Positions 25,859 to 37,248 of a stretch of DNA of 64,000 nucleotides are shown here, in pieces. Source of the stretch: Paragonimus westermani (Eukaryota; Platyhelminthes; Trematoda; Plagiorchiida; Troglotrematidae); assembly GCA_008508345.1 (NCBI GenBank), contig QNGE01000956.1, forward strand, positions 83,755 to 147,754. Reading direction: 5' to 3'. How positions within the stretch are numbered: the first letter of the stretch is position 1; each line of letters begins with the position of its first letter. A program made the position numbers and the translations under genes. The notes below the pieces were generated by a model that had not been told where the DNA came from, made no database searches, and saw only the letters and a list, made by a program, of their open reading frames with translations.

Positions 25859-28334
25859 ACTTCCGGTAGACTGGGAAGCGAAGAAATTGGCTGATTAGGT
25901 TCCAAATCGAAAGAACATTTTGTCATTGTGTATAAACACGAATTTTCACTAACCCTCATCAATTTGCCATTGAACCCTGCATGCTCAAACTTTTACGACC
26001 GGATAATCTCATCTTGTTTGTTGACGAAATGTTTACAATCCAAATGTAAAACCCGACGAACAACCAAACACCGAAACTAGCCAATTTATCTGATCCTCTC
26101 AGGTGGAAAAACGTAACCTTAAGGTTAATCGAAACCTGCAAACATTCTGTAGGCTGGACTCACTGAACTTGCTGAGCATCTTGGACTGTGGGTTGTAGTG
26201 AGGACAATGTGGACCTTTTGGGTAGAATAGAATGTATTGAATGGTGAGTAGCGAACAGTTATCTCACCGCTAGGAGATCCGACGATCACCGCGCTGTCTG
26301 GGTGATGAGCCTTTTTTGCCTCTTCCCGCTGTGAAGTCAAAGCCATGACCGGGCAGCTGTCAAAATCTATTGTGGTACAAAACAGAGCTGTGTCTGTAAT
26401 GAGTGTTCCAATCTACTGATAAACTAGTTCGCCTATGTTCATAAGTAGACGGCTTCTTTGATGATGCTTGTGGACATGACACTTGTATCCATAGCGTCAG
26501 TTTTTCATCGCTAATAGCGTTTTAACTAGTTACTTGTTGGTCGTCGTGCTTAATCGTACCAATCGTGCACACAATCATTTGATCACTATCTTGCACGAAT
26601 ATTGGGGGGGGGGCACACCCGGCCTTGCTGACTGGTCTGAGAATTCGTTTGTTCGAGCCACTTAGCAGCCTCACTCACCATCGCAGTGGATGGAATACTG
26701 ATGAGCCCCATCAGGCTTGTGGTTACCCTCGAGTTTGTTTTTGAATTGAGGCAATCAGTAAGACGACGCAGATGTGATCACACACGAGCAGACCGCAGCC
26801 TGTTTATGAAAAGATTATCATGGCTTATCATAAGCTCCCATGAAGTACCGAGAAATTTATGTTGGGTATTTGCAGCGTTCTGTGTACCATAAACGATCAC
26901 GTATGTGGTTAATCGTTATTATCTATAGTTTGATCAGGTTGATCAGGTCGCTGAGCCTCACAAAAACCAAGTCTTGCATGTAATTGAATCGCGCCTCCTT
27001 CTTCCATAGTACAAACCAACCATGTCATTTTCAATGACCATCAATGCTTGAACTGATGGCTAAGTCTAAGGGTTATTATTCTACCATTTATTCACAGATC
27101 CATAGCTCGACCCCTTGGCGTGCTTATTACTGATCAGACGTAACTAGGCCAAACCAGCCGTCCACCACTTCGTCGGTAATCTAGTATTGGCAAAACCCTT
27201 TTAACAGCTGAATGTGATAGACTTTTCTGCAGATACATTTGAAAGGAAACATTAGATTGCGAAGCCTAAATTATGTTGATGTCGATTAGAGTGAACAAGA
27301 TGTGATCAGATAAACTGAGTTCTATTCATTTTCGGCTGCTGCTGAGCGCATACATCCTGACAAGTTGGTTTCCTAATCAATAGGCGTGGCATGGAGTTCC
27401 CCCTGTAGTAAGAGAAACGGCATGAAGTAGCGATGAGTCCCAACGAATGGAGAAACCAAGCACTGAACCTCTTTAAAAGAGCATCTGAAAGTTATCTGCA
27501 AGAGGTTGAATGCTGCGAACTTATATAGGTAGGTACCAGCCTGAAACGACATAACTGTACAGTCTTCTCGCTAACAGAGCAAAATCTGTCGTCTGTGGAC
27601 ACCTTTATTGTCGAGGATCTCCGTTCAACTGAACAAGTCTCATTTATATTCTCCACTCCTCTAATCTTTTCTTTCATTGCATCGAATGGGAGAACCAACC
27701 AATACGTTCCCACTGAAATGAATACAAAAATCATGAGGAATGAAGTAACTTTTTCCACTTGAAAGGTCACAGTGCCGAGAGATCTGCTCCAGAGAAGTTG
27801 CATCAACTATGCAGGATAAGATTAAGATATGTATTCCTCTTGTTACCAACTTCACTATCACAAGAAGATGATCATGCATGGTAGCAACGAATGAACGTAC
27901 GGTTGACAAGGTTATTAATTGTGCATCTAGTTCCCAAAAATAGAGGATGAAAAGAGGGAGAGGCGCGCATCCAGACAATCACATTTGTACTTTTATGACT
28001 GCGTTCAAAAATCGGTTGATGGGATGATAATGTGAATGTCACCCAAATTAAGCTGTAAACGACTAGTTTTATCGAGTGACGCATGTCTAAGATATGTCTT
28101 GATTTGTGCTTTACATCATTTTGGACGTGGGTACATGGGATATGGTTACAGGAAGTATAAATTTACACTTTGGTAATATACTTGCTGTGAATAGCGAAAT
28201 CGGAAGCCTGATTTTGCAAGATGATAATACCATTTCGTATGTTCTAATCAGATGCTACATATAACAGCAGTGAAAATAAGAGCATTTGAGCGAATTAATT
28301 TAATACGTAAAGTAAATGTATACACTAATCTGTC
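25859..28334. other. no supported gene
   Basis: Several overlapping minus-strand frames of 60 to 105 codons lie at 25959-26346 and 27492-28084. The 104-codon one at 27492-27806 has a hydrophobic core (FLMIFVFISVGTYWLVL) that could be a membrane segment, but no family is recognised. A run of ten G lies at 26604-26613. Confidence 0.45.
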
Positions 28335-28785
28335 ACCGGTCAGAACGATGGTAGACGGAGGTTCAAGGTCAACAGCCTTTGCACACTGAGGACCAGCTCG
28401 CTACGCATGACTATCAGTGCCTCGAGTGATTTAAGGATGACAGGCTTGTGACGACGCATCAACTCATAGTGAGCGTTTGTCGGGTCGACCACATGTATCG
28501 GTCTCTATCAGGTGTTAGGTGATCGAAGAAGCCGGCTTGCGTTGTTTGGTGGGAGTGGCGCCGGGTCACGCCACATATCAAGTCCTCGATATACTTGGGC
28601 ACGTGTTCCTTCATTCTAAAGTGCAGGGATCGGTCAGTTTTGCCAATGTAAACGACACTGCAGCTGCAGGTGAACTGGTAGATACAATGACGAGTACTGC
28701 TAATCTCCCTGAAATTTTTGCATTGAAAAACAAACCTCTCTGTATACCAGAATATTCAGTTGGCGCGAGAATATTTTAAAAATGT
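28335..28785 (-). pseudogene. Penelope-like element GIY-YIG endonuclease and C-terminus, frameshifted
   Basis: On the minus strand the sequence reads RHCIYQFTCSCSVVYIGKTD (from about 28690), then a LHFRMKEHVPKYIED block. These are the paired cysteines, the YIG-type core and the EHIP motif of the Penelope-like endonuclease. After a frame change a KPASSIT / HLIETDTC block follows, with one stop. After a further frame change a LEALIVMRSEL block leads to the C-terminal LNLRLPSF. All blocks occur in the family order. At least two frameshifts and a stop show that it is dead. On the plus strand an 86-codon frame is its shadow. Confidence 0.8.
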
Positions 28786-31700
28786 TATTCACTGACCTCC
28801 ACATAAGCATGTATTCATAAGAGCAAATTTGACTGCACGTCAACAAATTGCATCAGGGTCAAACTAACTACTGAACATGCGTCGTCGTCTTCTGAGCTAC
28901 ACCATCATCCGATTATCGTCCATTGGCTGAACACCCTCAACAACTTGCCTAATTGTATTTGTTAACGTAGAAACAGCGGTTTAAGCAGAACTGCTTATTT
29001 AAGACCGCTACCACTCAGGAACACGTAAATCGGTAACCTTGACAGGAGTGGAGGCTGTGATGGATGGCTACTAACCTGTCTATATTTCAACAACGGTTGT
29101 TACAAATGGTAGAGAGGTGTTTATTGAAGTGTTTCTATAAGAGTTTTGGGGGAATCTTACAGAAGTGTTTGCTACAGGAAAACGCTCGCAATTCTCTTAA
29201 CTAGTAAACAAGATGAATCCAGGTGAAGAAAGATGTAGTCATGTTAACATGACTAGATGTGATAGTCGGGGAGTCTAGTTAGCATGTTCAGCTAATCTAA
29301 CCGTATACAGTTTAAGTTGAATTCAAAAGGGACTAAGTTAAGGTGACTGATAAAGCACATCCAACATAGAAAGCTATCAAAAGAGCCGGAAGTGACCGAG
29401 CGATACTCAGCAAGGAAGCTCAAACAGGTCAGTCGAAGCGTGACGATTACAAAATTTATATGGGTCATTTTAAATGCATCCGAGATTCCGCATTTAAACA
29501 AAGTTACTGATTAGAAAGTGGTCTTCAAAGTGATAATGCAGCCAAGGTAAGTCTGGTTTAAAAACTCTACTACAACCAGCTGCATCCTCAGTCAACTTAC
29601 AATAAGGAGCCGAGATATTAATTGAAAGATTTCAAAAATGTCACTTCTCATTTTTCATCAATCTTTTTCTAATACCTAGTTTTTCCGGTATCAGCATGTG
29701 ACCTGAACGGACGCAAGTTGTGTGGCCATTGGACCTCACATGATTCAGTGCTTCTCACAGTAAATCCAATTTAGCTGAAAGAAACCGGACACCAGCTTCT
29801 CTACTGTCCATCCTGAATTCAGATCAGTGTGTTTTAGTTTGTTCACATTTTTCAGTATTCTTGTTAGTTTTCATGAAAGCGAGTGATCATCGGTGAAAAT
29901 AGACTCAATTGACTAAACGTTGTGGTAGTGTCAAATCCAATGACGGGAATCTTACTCACTGAATCTGTAATGATGTGTTTGTAGGAATAAGGCGCTGGTT
30001 ATTATCCTTACACTAGAATATGTGCGAAACGATCTTATGGTATACATCGGATGAAATATTTTGGATCATGTAAAGTTGACAGAACGGCTGATAGGACATT
30101 ATTGGCTTCCAAAAAATTGGTTATTTTATAACAAAGCTTCCATTAACAAAGAGGAGAGAATGTATACACTAAACATCAGAATAAACTTCAATCCAGCTTC
30201 AATCCCCCATGGAAAGTGAATCGATGCATACAGTACAGTTAACTTCAAGATGACTGTGATGCCACAGAATACGTAGTTGGTCGTTAAAAACAGATATCTC
30301 GTTATCTAACCACTGAAACACTTCGAACTCACCCTGTTTACTTAATACAGCAATGAGAATAACGATCATTTAAGTCCGAACCATATTCTCTTATCGGCTA
30401 TGTTCAATGGATGCAACCATACTGAGTGTACCGAAGAGGTGTCATCATTGCCGAAGGTAGTTTATATCACCATATTAAAAAGTTATTGTCCTACTGCTCA
30501 ATGACAGGACTGTGAAAAGTTGGATGCACTTACAATAACTGGGATTTTAATCACTTCACTCCTCCCTTCAGCCACTGTTGTCTGTGGACGTGCTTGGATT
30601 TAATCTGTTGCTACATGACTTGGGAAATGTAGCCTGAGCGTACTTTGAGCAAAATTTACTTCATTATGGTTTCACCTGCACAGTTGTATTGATTGGACAG
30701 GTGCGTGAAATTATGCTCCACATGCTGGATTAATAATCAATATGATCCGTCCTCTAATTCTACTATGAGGCCGAATCTCATATAAACGGAATTGCAGCGT
30801 TTCAGTTAAGACTGCAACCGTTAAGTCAGTAACCTTCCACTCCGCTTTATCTGTTCTGCTCGTTGTGCCTTTCAGTTAGCCATCTGTTCGCGAACCGAAC
30901 GTGCGGCAGTCATACTGTAAATGTCTCTTCTCAAGCAGCCCTCTTTTAAGAAGAACAAATGAGGCTGATATCGCATGATCTGTGTTCGCATTTTGGTTGC
31001 GTCATTTGTGAACTTAGAATACAGGTCGGTGGTGTACCAACATTGGCGAGTAGATGGTATACGATTAGAACAGTAGTCCGAGCGGCACCAAACATTCTCA
31101 TTTTATTGAAAAAACACATTTTCATGAGGGAACAGTGTATTTGCGATTTCTGTTTGGCGACAAACAGTCTTTATGTTTTGGTTGGCCCATTTGTTGCTAT
31201 GCCCCATGACCTTGTCTCAAGCAACCCCGCTGTTTATATCCGACAAATACTCAAATAACTTGTTTCAATCTACGCCTCTTAAAAACAAATTCGACTTAGA
31301 AGCTTATTGCTGTTTTTGATTAGTTGGTGCCGATCGACCGTGGTTCCGCTCCTAACGGCTTGTGCGTTAGATCTGACCGGTTGAGATTTCGTCAATCGGG
31401 AAACCGTTGCAATCCAACCTCATCACAGTAAAGGGGAAAAGTAACGAAATCGAAGTTGCCAGAGTCAAAAGGTATTTCCAGTTTCATGGTAGTCGCAAAT
31501 CCACACACAGCTCACACTGAGCACAAATTGAGTTCGTCCGTTTGATGACACAATACTTAGTAAAGTCAAGTGATCCGTTCTATGATTGTTGATACGGAAA
31601 ATGTACGAAATAGGAAAACTCAGTCACATTAGTGTCGCATCACCAAACGTTCATGGCAATCGTTATCATCGCTAATGACAGACAAACTGAGGAACAGAAC

Positions 31701-32138
31701 CTATTCGAGTGCCTATTCTTACAACGTCTGTCCATCCACACTAAGGAGATGCCTACGTGTCATAAATCAAAACCAAGCAACATCTTAAAAAAGGGGTTAC
31801 AGCGAATTATCTGAGGTTGGATTTTCCAACTAATGTTGGTATCATCTGCTAGCTTTTTCACTCAAGGCTTTTTGTAACATGTTTTCTCTCCCCTTTAGTT
31901 TTCAATAGTTTTCAGCCGCCCTTACTGTAGGGCATTTCCTTTGTAATGACGATGATAATGACACTCGAGTTATCTGATTACTGTGAGAAGAAATATCTGT
32001 CTCTGTGATTAACATGTACTGGCATGACGCTATAATGGCCATCAATATTACCTGTGCAATTTCCTTAAGAAGATTTGACCACGAACTTTCATAATTGTAT
32101 TGGTAGGGAGTAAGGAATTCCGGTTAACATAAATTCAA
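28786..32138. other. no supported gene
   Basis: A 99-codon plus frame (30959-31258) and smaller ones have no recognisable domain. Around 31870-31965 a pyrimidine-rich stretch ends in GACGATGATAATGACA, which faintly resembles a non-LTR retrotransposon 3' end with a trinucleotide tail. This is not called separately. Confidence 0.45.
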
Positions 32139-32320
32139 CGCTATTCACAGGCGGTCGCAAATCTTACGTTCCCATAGCCGTTCTCGCCATCTCCTTTCAA
32201 AAATATTCGAGCTTCGTTCTTGCTGGAGCTCGTCGTTAGTGCATATCTAGAGCACGGCGATGACTAGAGCTCTGATCACGTTTTCATGAGGCAGCCGTGT
32301 TGATCACTGCTCCACCGACC
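32139..32320 (-). mobile_element. SINE family A, near full-length copy
   Basis: On the minus strand the copy starts with GGTCGGTGGAGCAGTG, in which the A-box-like TGGAGCAGTG lies. It continues through GGCTGCCTCATGAAAACG, GATATGCACTAACGACGAGC and AGCAAGAACGAAGCTCGA, and ends near CTGTGAATAGCG. Each block has its counterpart in the same order in the plus-strand copy at 57561-57746. The element would use a reverse transcriptase supplied by another element. No protein is encoded. Confidence 0.75.
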
Positions 32321-32944
32321 TCCCATTAGATAGGAGTAAATTATCACATGCAGACTTTCAGTCATAGTCACTTGTAGATAATTTCCAGTTCATCTCTTTG
32401 CTTTGAGATGAGACACAACAAACATCTCGTTAACTCAAACTGAAGATTATATGTTTATGTGTTGGTACAGAAGACAGAAGAGTCTTTGTGTGTGCGTTCC
32501 ATTCTCTGTGTTGTTTGAGAGAAAAACTGAGTTGGATGGTTTGTAGGCGCAAAGAAAATGTAAACCGAGGTAAACAGAGAGAGATTTCAGCGGACCTGCT
32601 AGCATTCAGTCTTATTGGCAACGAACACTGAAACACACGGAAACAACATTATTGGAGACGTGCGCACCCAATTACATGCGGAACTGAACTAGAATTGCGG
32701 TTGGGAAAACGGAAGTGCAGACTGCCTGTCACGCATGTGTCAAGCGAGTAATATATTAAAAATCTCAGCCGATTCAGCCCAGATCTCAGTCATGTAGTGA
32801 GTTCCAGTATGAACAGATCCTTACTGTATAGCAGTTTCAAACGTAAAGTAACTTGTGTATCCCATAACGCAATTTCACCGCGTGACCGTTTGTTTAATGG
32901 GAGGTGGTGTGCCGGCGGATAACCTGAGGTATTATTGTTTGTGT
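32321..32944. other. no supported gene; left flank of Ty3/gypsy remnant
   Basis: There is no gag, protease or LTR-like sequence before the RT homology begins near 32945, so the element is truncated on its 5' side. A 68-codon minus frame at 32430-32636 has no known motif. Confidence 0.5.
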
Positions 32945-33430
32945 TTGTCTATCACAGAAGGTCTTCTCCAGTACAAAGTTCTACCAATGAGCTTAAGTGC
33001 GGCTCCATCAGCTTGGCAATGATTCATGACTCAGACTTTATCTTCCTGCTGGGATTCTATTGTGTACATGGATGATATTTGTTTTCGGAAAGTCTAAAGG
33101 AGAAACTGATTCTCATCTTCATTCTGTGCTAAATCGTCTCCATCAGTTGAATTTGTGTCTGAACATAAACCAATGTGTATTCTGTGTAACTGATATATCA
33201 TTCCTTGGCCATATTACATCTGATGAAGGAGTTCGCTCCAACGTGGAAAATACTGAGGCTATTGCAAATGCTCCAGAACCTACAAATCTACTTCAAATCA
33301 AACGTTACCTCGCACTCTGCTCACACTACTTGAGCCGTCTTCCGAATTTTGCCACCGTGGTCGAGCCACTGCGATTACTTAAGAGATTCAATGTTACCTT
33401 TGGGTGGTCCGATACCCAGAGAAAAGCCTT
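32945..33430 (+). pseudogene. Ty3/gypsy reverse transcriptase, C-terminal half
   Basis: A LLQYKVLPMSLSAAPSAWQ block (from about 32960) matches the FxYxxLPFGLxxAPxxFQ motif. It is followed by the catalytic VYMDDI (about 33061-33078), intact in itself. Directly after it an extra base shifts the frame, and the following FGKSKGETDSHL block is read in the frame beginning 33060. Next come NQCVFCVTDISFLGHI and a KRYLALCSHYLSRLPNF block, the thumb and connection part, and then FGWSDTQRKAF. The element copied its RNA into DNA within virus-like particles (known for the family). This copy cannot. Confidence 0.9.
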
Positions 33431-33435
33431 TTCAC

Positions 33436-33960
33436 GCGTGAAGCAGATGATTGTTTCTGTTCCCGCTGTCCATCTTGCAGTACGTTCGTCTCAACAGATG
33501 CCTCCGATGTTGGTGTAGAAGCCGTTCTTTCTCAAATTCAGCAAGGACAGGAAAAGATTATCGCATACGCATCACCAACACTTTGTACGGGACTCAAATA
33601 TTCACCCAGCGGAAAAGAATATCTAGCCTGTGTCTTGGCCTGTGAGAAGTGGCATACGTACCTTTACGATAGACGCTTCACTCTGAGGACTGATCATACA
33701 CCACTGACGATACTTCTTAGTTAAAGTACTAAAGGCCATGGATCATTACGGATCAGTCGGTTGTATGCCAAGCTATTGAATTACGACTTGGGAATTGAAT
33801 ATAGACGTGGTTCCGAAAAACAATTAGCTGATGCACTTCCCTTGGTATATACCTTCGTCTATACAAACTGACACAGACGATATGAACGAATTCGAAATGG
33901 TGGCTGCCATTGACGATTTGGAAATTCATGCGGTAACCAGAGAGCGACTGTGAGAGTATA
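33436..33960 (+). pseudogene. Ty3/gypsy RNase H and linker
   Basis: In the frame beginning 33404 the block STFVSTDASDVGVEAVLSQ carries the first catalytic aspartate. GKEYLACVLACEKWHTYLY carries the conserved glutamate region and LRTDHTPL the later aspartate. RNase H would remove the RNA strand during reverse transcription. The frame ends at a TAA (33722-33724), after which RLYAKLLNYDLGIEYRRG and a LADALP motif continue the connection to integrase with a further frame change. Confidence 0.88.
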
Positions 33961-33965
33961 CGCAG

Positions 33966-34700
33966 ATGAACGATGAACTTCAACAACTGAAACAATACAT
34001 TTCTACCGGATGGCCTATTGTCGAATATATCACTGACGAGCTAAAACGCCATTACCCCTTGCGAGAGAAGCTTTCTGTGATAGACGACTGCATCATGCGT
34101 GGATCACGTGAGATTATGCTGTGTGCTCACGAGGGACATCCTGGAATCACGCGGACTCTTCGTCGTGCTAGCCAATGGTATTAGTGACCACGAATGTTTT
34201 CGTCAATCGAAATTCTTGTCAATGATTGCGTCCCTTGTCAACATGCTGATAAATCAATCAAGTCTATAGTTGCCCCTGTGCGGCCAGTGGAATATCCTTT
34301 ACACCCGTGGGCAAAGTTGGCTATTGGTATTATGGGACCTTTTGCAACAACAGTTCCTTGGAATAGACGTAACATACTGGTCACCAATTGCTATTACAGC
34401 AAATGGCCTGAGGCACATATTTGTGATGTCACGTCAACCACAGTAATTCATTGGATGAAACACCTTATTACCCGCTTCGGGATTCCTGAAAAGATTGTCC
34501 CCGATAATGGATCTCAGTTTTTAGTTGTGAGTTTGAAGAATTTTCACGTCGTCAGAGAATAAAACATTCGCGGACTGTTCCTTACAATCCCGCAAGTAAT
34601 GGTATGGTGGAACTTTTGAATCACTCTTTGAAGGAGTGTATAAAGGCATTACAGTTACAAGGGGAAATGTGGGAGGATACTGTGCTTCAAGCGTTATTCA
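33966..34700 (+). pseudogene. Ty3/gypsy integrase, first catalytic Asp lost
   Basis: The zinc-binding N-terminus is visible as AHEGHPGITRTLRRAS (34130) and, after a stop at about 34182, CVPCQHADKSIK (34226), giving the HHCC pattern. The catalytic core begins at WAKLAIGIMGPF, where the usual aspartate of the IDIxGPF motif is a glycine (GGT at 34326-34328, one transition from GAT). The second aspartate is kept in PEKIVPDNGSQF (about 34500). The glutamate region (NGMVEL, near 34603-34620) lies in a different frame after a stop. Integrase would join the DNA copy to the host chromosome. With this residue and frame lost it cannot. Confidence 0.88.
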
Positions 34701-35147
34701 CTTAATAAACCAGCCACCCTAGAGCGACCGACAAAACGCCTGCTGAACTCATGTTCGAAAAAGCTCTACGTACGAAACTTAACGCAGCTCACCAACCCGC
34801 AAATGAAGGCAAACATACTGAGCAGCTTCGGACGGAGACTTACCAAAAGACCTATGCCAAGTCAGCAAAAACTCTGGTACCCGGAACATTTGGCTGATAA
34901 AGAATCAGTCACACAACAAACGGCAAGCATGCTTTTCATCCCCGGCCTTCATAAAACGTACCATCGGACCCGGTACATACGAGTTGGATAACAACAAGAA
35001 AGTCAATCAACGTCAATTGATCACTGGACGATTAACCCGGGAGTCACTTTACCCTCACGTACGGCGCAATCCGTTGCAAACCCTCAAATCCTCGTAGCTC
35101 ATCACGGGCTCCAGAATCGGTCGACCGTTTTACCTACGCCTAATTGG

Positions 35148-35170
35148 AAGCTGAGCGATAGGGAGTGATG
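35148..35170 (+). promoter_or_regulatory. candidate polypurine tract and 3' LTR start
   Basis: GATAGGGAGTGATG, just after the end of pol, has the purine-rich tract followed by TG that marks plus-strand priming and the LTR border in LTR retrotransposons. No second LTR is available in the window to confirm it, and the LTR end was not identified. Confidence 0.35.
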
Positions 35171-35900
35171 TTTGTGGGTGTACATCCTATACAAGGTCGG
35201 AACCTTCACCTCGTATCTGATTGACTACTGACGCTCGCGTGACACATCGCGACTGTGATTGGTTTAATTCTAACTCTTTCACTGATTTTGTCCTTTGTGC
35301 ACGTTTACTGGACAGATTGCATACATGCTGGTTTATACTGGTTACTCCTGCCTTGCGTCCTGATTTACGTTACAAAAGGTATGGAGTACTGAATTCTTCC
35401 TATGAGATTCAAAGTACTCCGCATCTTTTGACCGGGACTGTATAGTTTGTGAACAGACTTAAACTGTGCATCACTAGGGCTTAGGATCAACAAGTTAGTA
35501 ATCCGGAAAATTTCCAATTCACCTGTGCATGACTGTGTATTTGTCGCAAATGAACGGTGTTTTTTTCAAGGGCCTTCTACGGTTTTTATGGTTCAGACAA
35601 TGAAAATCGCCCCGTAAGTTTACCACATCTTCTGGGCACTCAAGGACTCGACAGAGTCGTGTTATCCGTGTGAACCAACATCCGTGATTTGGCTTGTCTG
35701 GTAGTTTAAGAATGGAGAGAATGAACAACAGAGGTTTTAGGTTGAATCTTCGTGGAACACTACTGTTGGCGGGGAACCGCTGTGATAAGTGTTCATTCGC
35801 CTTGAAGTTCAAGCAACACTACATCAGATGATGCTTGAGCCATATGAGTAAAGGCTCAAGGAGACCATAGGTATTAAGCTTCGTTGGAAAAATGAAACAG
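35171..35900. other. no supported gene; possible 3' LTR sequence
   Basis: If the purine tract at 35157-35165 is real, the bases following it are LTR. A 97-codon minus frame at 35519-35812 has no known domain. An 8-bp stem hairpin (CTTGAGCC / GGCTCAAG, 35834-35860) lies just outside the Penelope-like element arm. Confidence 0.4.
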
Positions 35901-36174
35901 CTGATAATCAGGCTAGTTACAACAGGAGAAATGTGGAAACAGTGATTAGGGTGAGTTAGAAAAATTGCCAATAAAAGTTATGGACGACGTGTTTGTTATC
36001 AGCTACACAATCACTGCTCCAAATCGTGGGCATGATTGATTGAGGGCCAGAGGAGATTAAGTGTCCGCACGAACTTCTTCTGAGCGCAGAAGTCAGGGTT
36101 GCGTAGTCGGATGCTAATGACGTCGGTAACGATCGAAGTTCGGAATCTCGTCATTTCTGATTGATTCCTTGGCA
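35901..36174 (-). repeat. left inverted arm of Penelope-like element
   Basis: Reverse complement of 36978-37248 with scattered mismatches, roughly nine in ten positions matching by eye. Clear anchors are GTGATTAGGGTGAGTTAGAA, CGACGTGTTTGTTATCAGC and GTCCGCACGAACTTCTTCTG. Similarity ends abruptly at about 36174 and fades gradually on the outer side. Confidence 0.9.
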
Positions 36175-36445
36175 TCTAAAAAACCTCAGATACCTCCGAA
36201 GTTCTTTCAATACGTTCGGGTCCTTGGATCGTCTAATTCCTTCGATGTTAATGAAATTTTTGCGTCATTAATGAGAATCCGAACATTAACAGAGTTATGG
36301 CAGCTTTCAACTTAGCCCATAGCAGTAGTAAATTCACGAAGAAGTCAGACAACAATGTCCAAATAAATTTCTCGGGCACTGACACAGTGAAGAGAGAAGA
36401 TAGTTCGATTTAGCGAAATATATACAGAAAGCAGACTTGAAGTGA

Positions 36446-37141
36446 CCAGTACGTTCATTTTGCCCGTCTGACACTTTACAACCTGAGCTAGATTCTTTAC
36501 AAGAAGTGTTCACGCAGAATAACTACTCAGTGCGTTTCATTCGGAAGGCGATGCAGGAGATAAAGTTGAAACTTAAGCCACTCTCTGTGTATAAGAAACT
36601 TGCGTTTATTAGTCTTCCTTTCAAGGGAGATCCTATGGCCGAAATTATCTCAGGAAAGCTCAGAAAGTCAGTCGAAACAACCTACCTTGCCGCTCAATTG
36701 TGTATCAGTTTCCGTTCAACATCCGTTATCATGTCACAACTCACAGACAAACTTCCATGTTTTACAACCAATTATTGTGTGTACTCATTTGTTTGCGCGT
36801 GTAGAGCATCATATAGTAGTCGTACTACAAGGCGATTATGGGACAGAGTGCGTGAACATCATCCTGCGTGGTTGAACAGTGATGTGATTAAAACGGTTTC
36901 AAGCGCGACTGTTGCTCACTTGACCGACTCCAATAATTTTGCCAGTAAGAAGTATGCTTTTTGGATTGTCTACCGAGTGCCACGGAATCGATCAAAAATG
37001 ACGAGATTCCGAACTTCGATCGTTACCGACGTCATTAGCATCCGACTACGCAACCCTGACTTCTGCGCTCAGAAGAAGTTCGTGCGGACACTTAATCTCC
37101 TCTGGCCCTCAATCAATCAAGCCCACGATTTGGAGCAGTGA
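36446..37141 (+). pseudogene. Penelope-like element: linker and GIY-YIG endonuclease, largely open
   Basis: The sequence is open from about 36446 to the stop at 37139-37141, which makes it the best-preserved Penelope-like segment in the window. In order: FCPSDTLQPELDSLQEVF and a YSVRFIRKAM block (post-RT region), KKLAFISLPFKGDPMAEI (linker), a DKLPCF / CVYSFVCACRASYSSRTTR block with the paired cysteines, VREHHPAWL, VKTVSSATVAHLTDS, and the C-terminus with FVRTLNLLWPS. Where YIGRT is usual the sequence reads YSSRT, so the isoleucine and glycine of the GIY-YIG core are lost. An ATG is lacking because the true N-terminus and the RT are missing. The last 160 bases are shared with the inverted arm. 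Confidence 0.85.
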
Positions 37142-37248
37142 TTGTGTGGCTGATAACAAACACGTCGTCCATAACTTCTATTGGCAATTTTTCTAACTCA
37201 CCCTAATCACTGTTTCCACATTTATTCTGTTGTAGTTAGTCCGATTAT
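36978..37248 (+). repeat. right arm of Penelope-like element
   Basis: It contains the last 54 codons of the endonuclease frame plus about 105 bases of 3' untranslated sequence ending near GTTAGTCCGATTATCG. It pairs with 35901-36174. A transcript through both arms could fold into a long imperfect duplex. Confidence 0.9.

Larger units (their letters stand above)
32945..35165 (+). mobile_element. Ty3/gypsy LTR retrotransposon remnant (pol)
   Basis: Reverse transcriptase, RNase H and integrase follow one another on the plus strand in the Ty3/gypsy order. gag, protease and the first half of the RT are missing. Frames change at least at 33077, near 33475 and after 33724, with further stops between 33840 and 33960, at about 34180 and after 34560. 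Integrase-like coding traces fade out by about 35000, and a purine-rich tract (35157-35165) may mark the start of the 3' LTR. The copy is old and non-functional. Confidence 0.9.
35901..37248 (+). mobile_element. Penelope-like element fragment bounded by 270-bp inverted repeats
   Basis: The 3' part of a Penelope-like element lies between an inverted left arm (35901-36174) and a direct right arm (36978-37248) that includes the end of the open frame. Penelope-like elements are known to carry terminal repeats, often with an additional inverted piece. The structure here fits that description: the left arm is a reverse-complement copy of the element's own 3' end. The RT domain is absent, so the unit is 5'-truncated. 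About 300 bases (36175-36445) between the left arm and the coding homology are unassigned. Confidence 0.75.

Noticed and set aside
26690..26735. CTGATGAGCCCCATCAGGC as a hammerhead ribozyme
   Set aside because: It has the core and a short stem, but TTG rather than GAAA follows, so no catalytic core.
28519..28779. 86-codon plus-strand frame
   Set aside because: Antisense shadow of the Penelope-like endonuclease on the minus strand.
33753..33995. 80-codon minus-strand frame within the Ty3/gypsy element
   Set aside because: Antisense to the RNase H to integrase linker, with no motif of its own.
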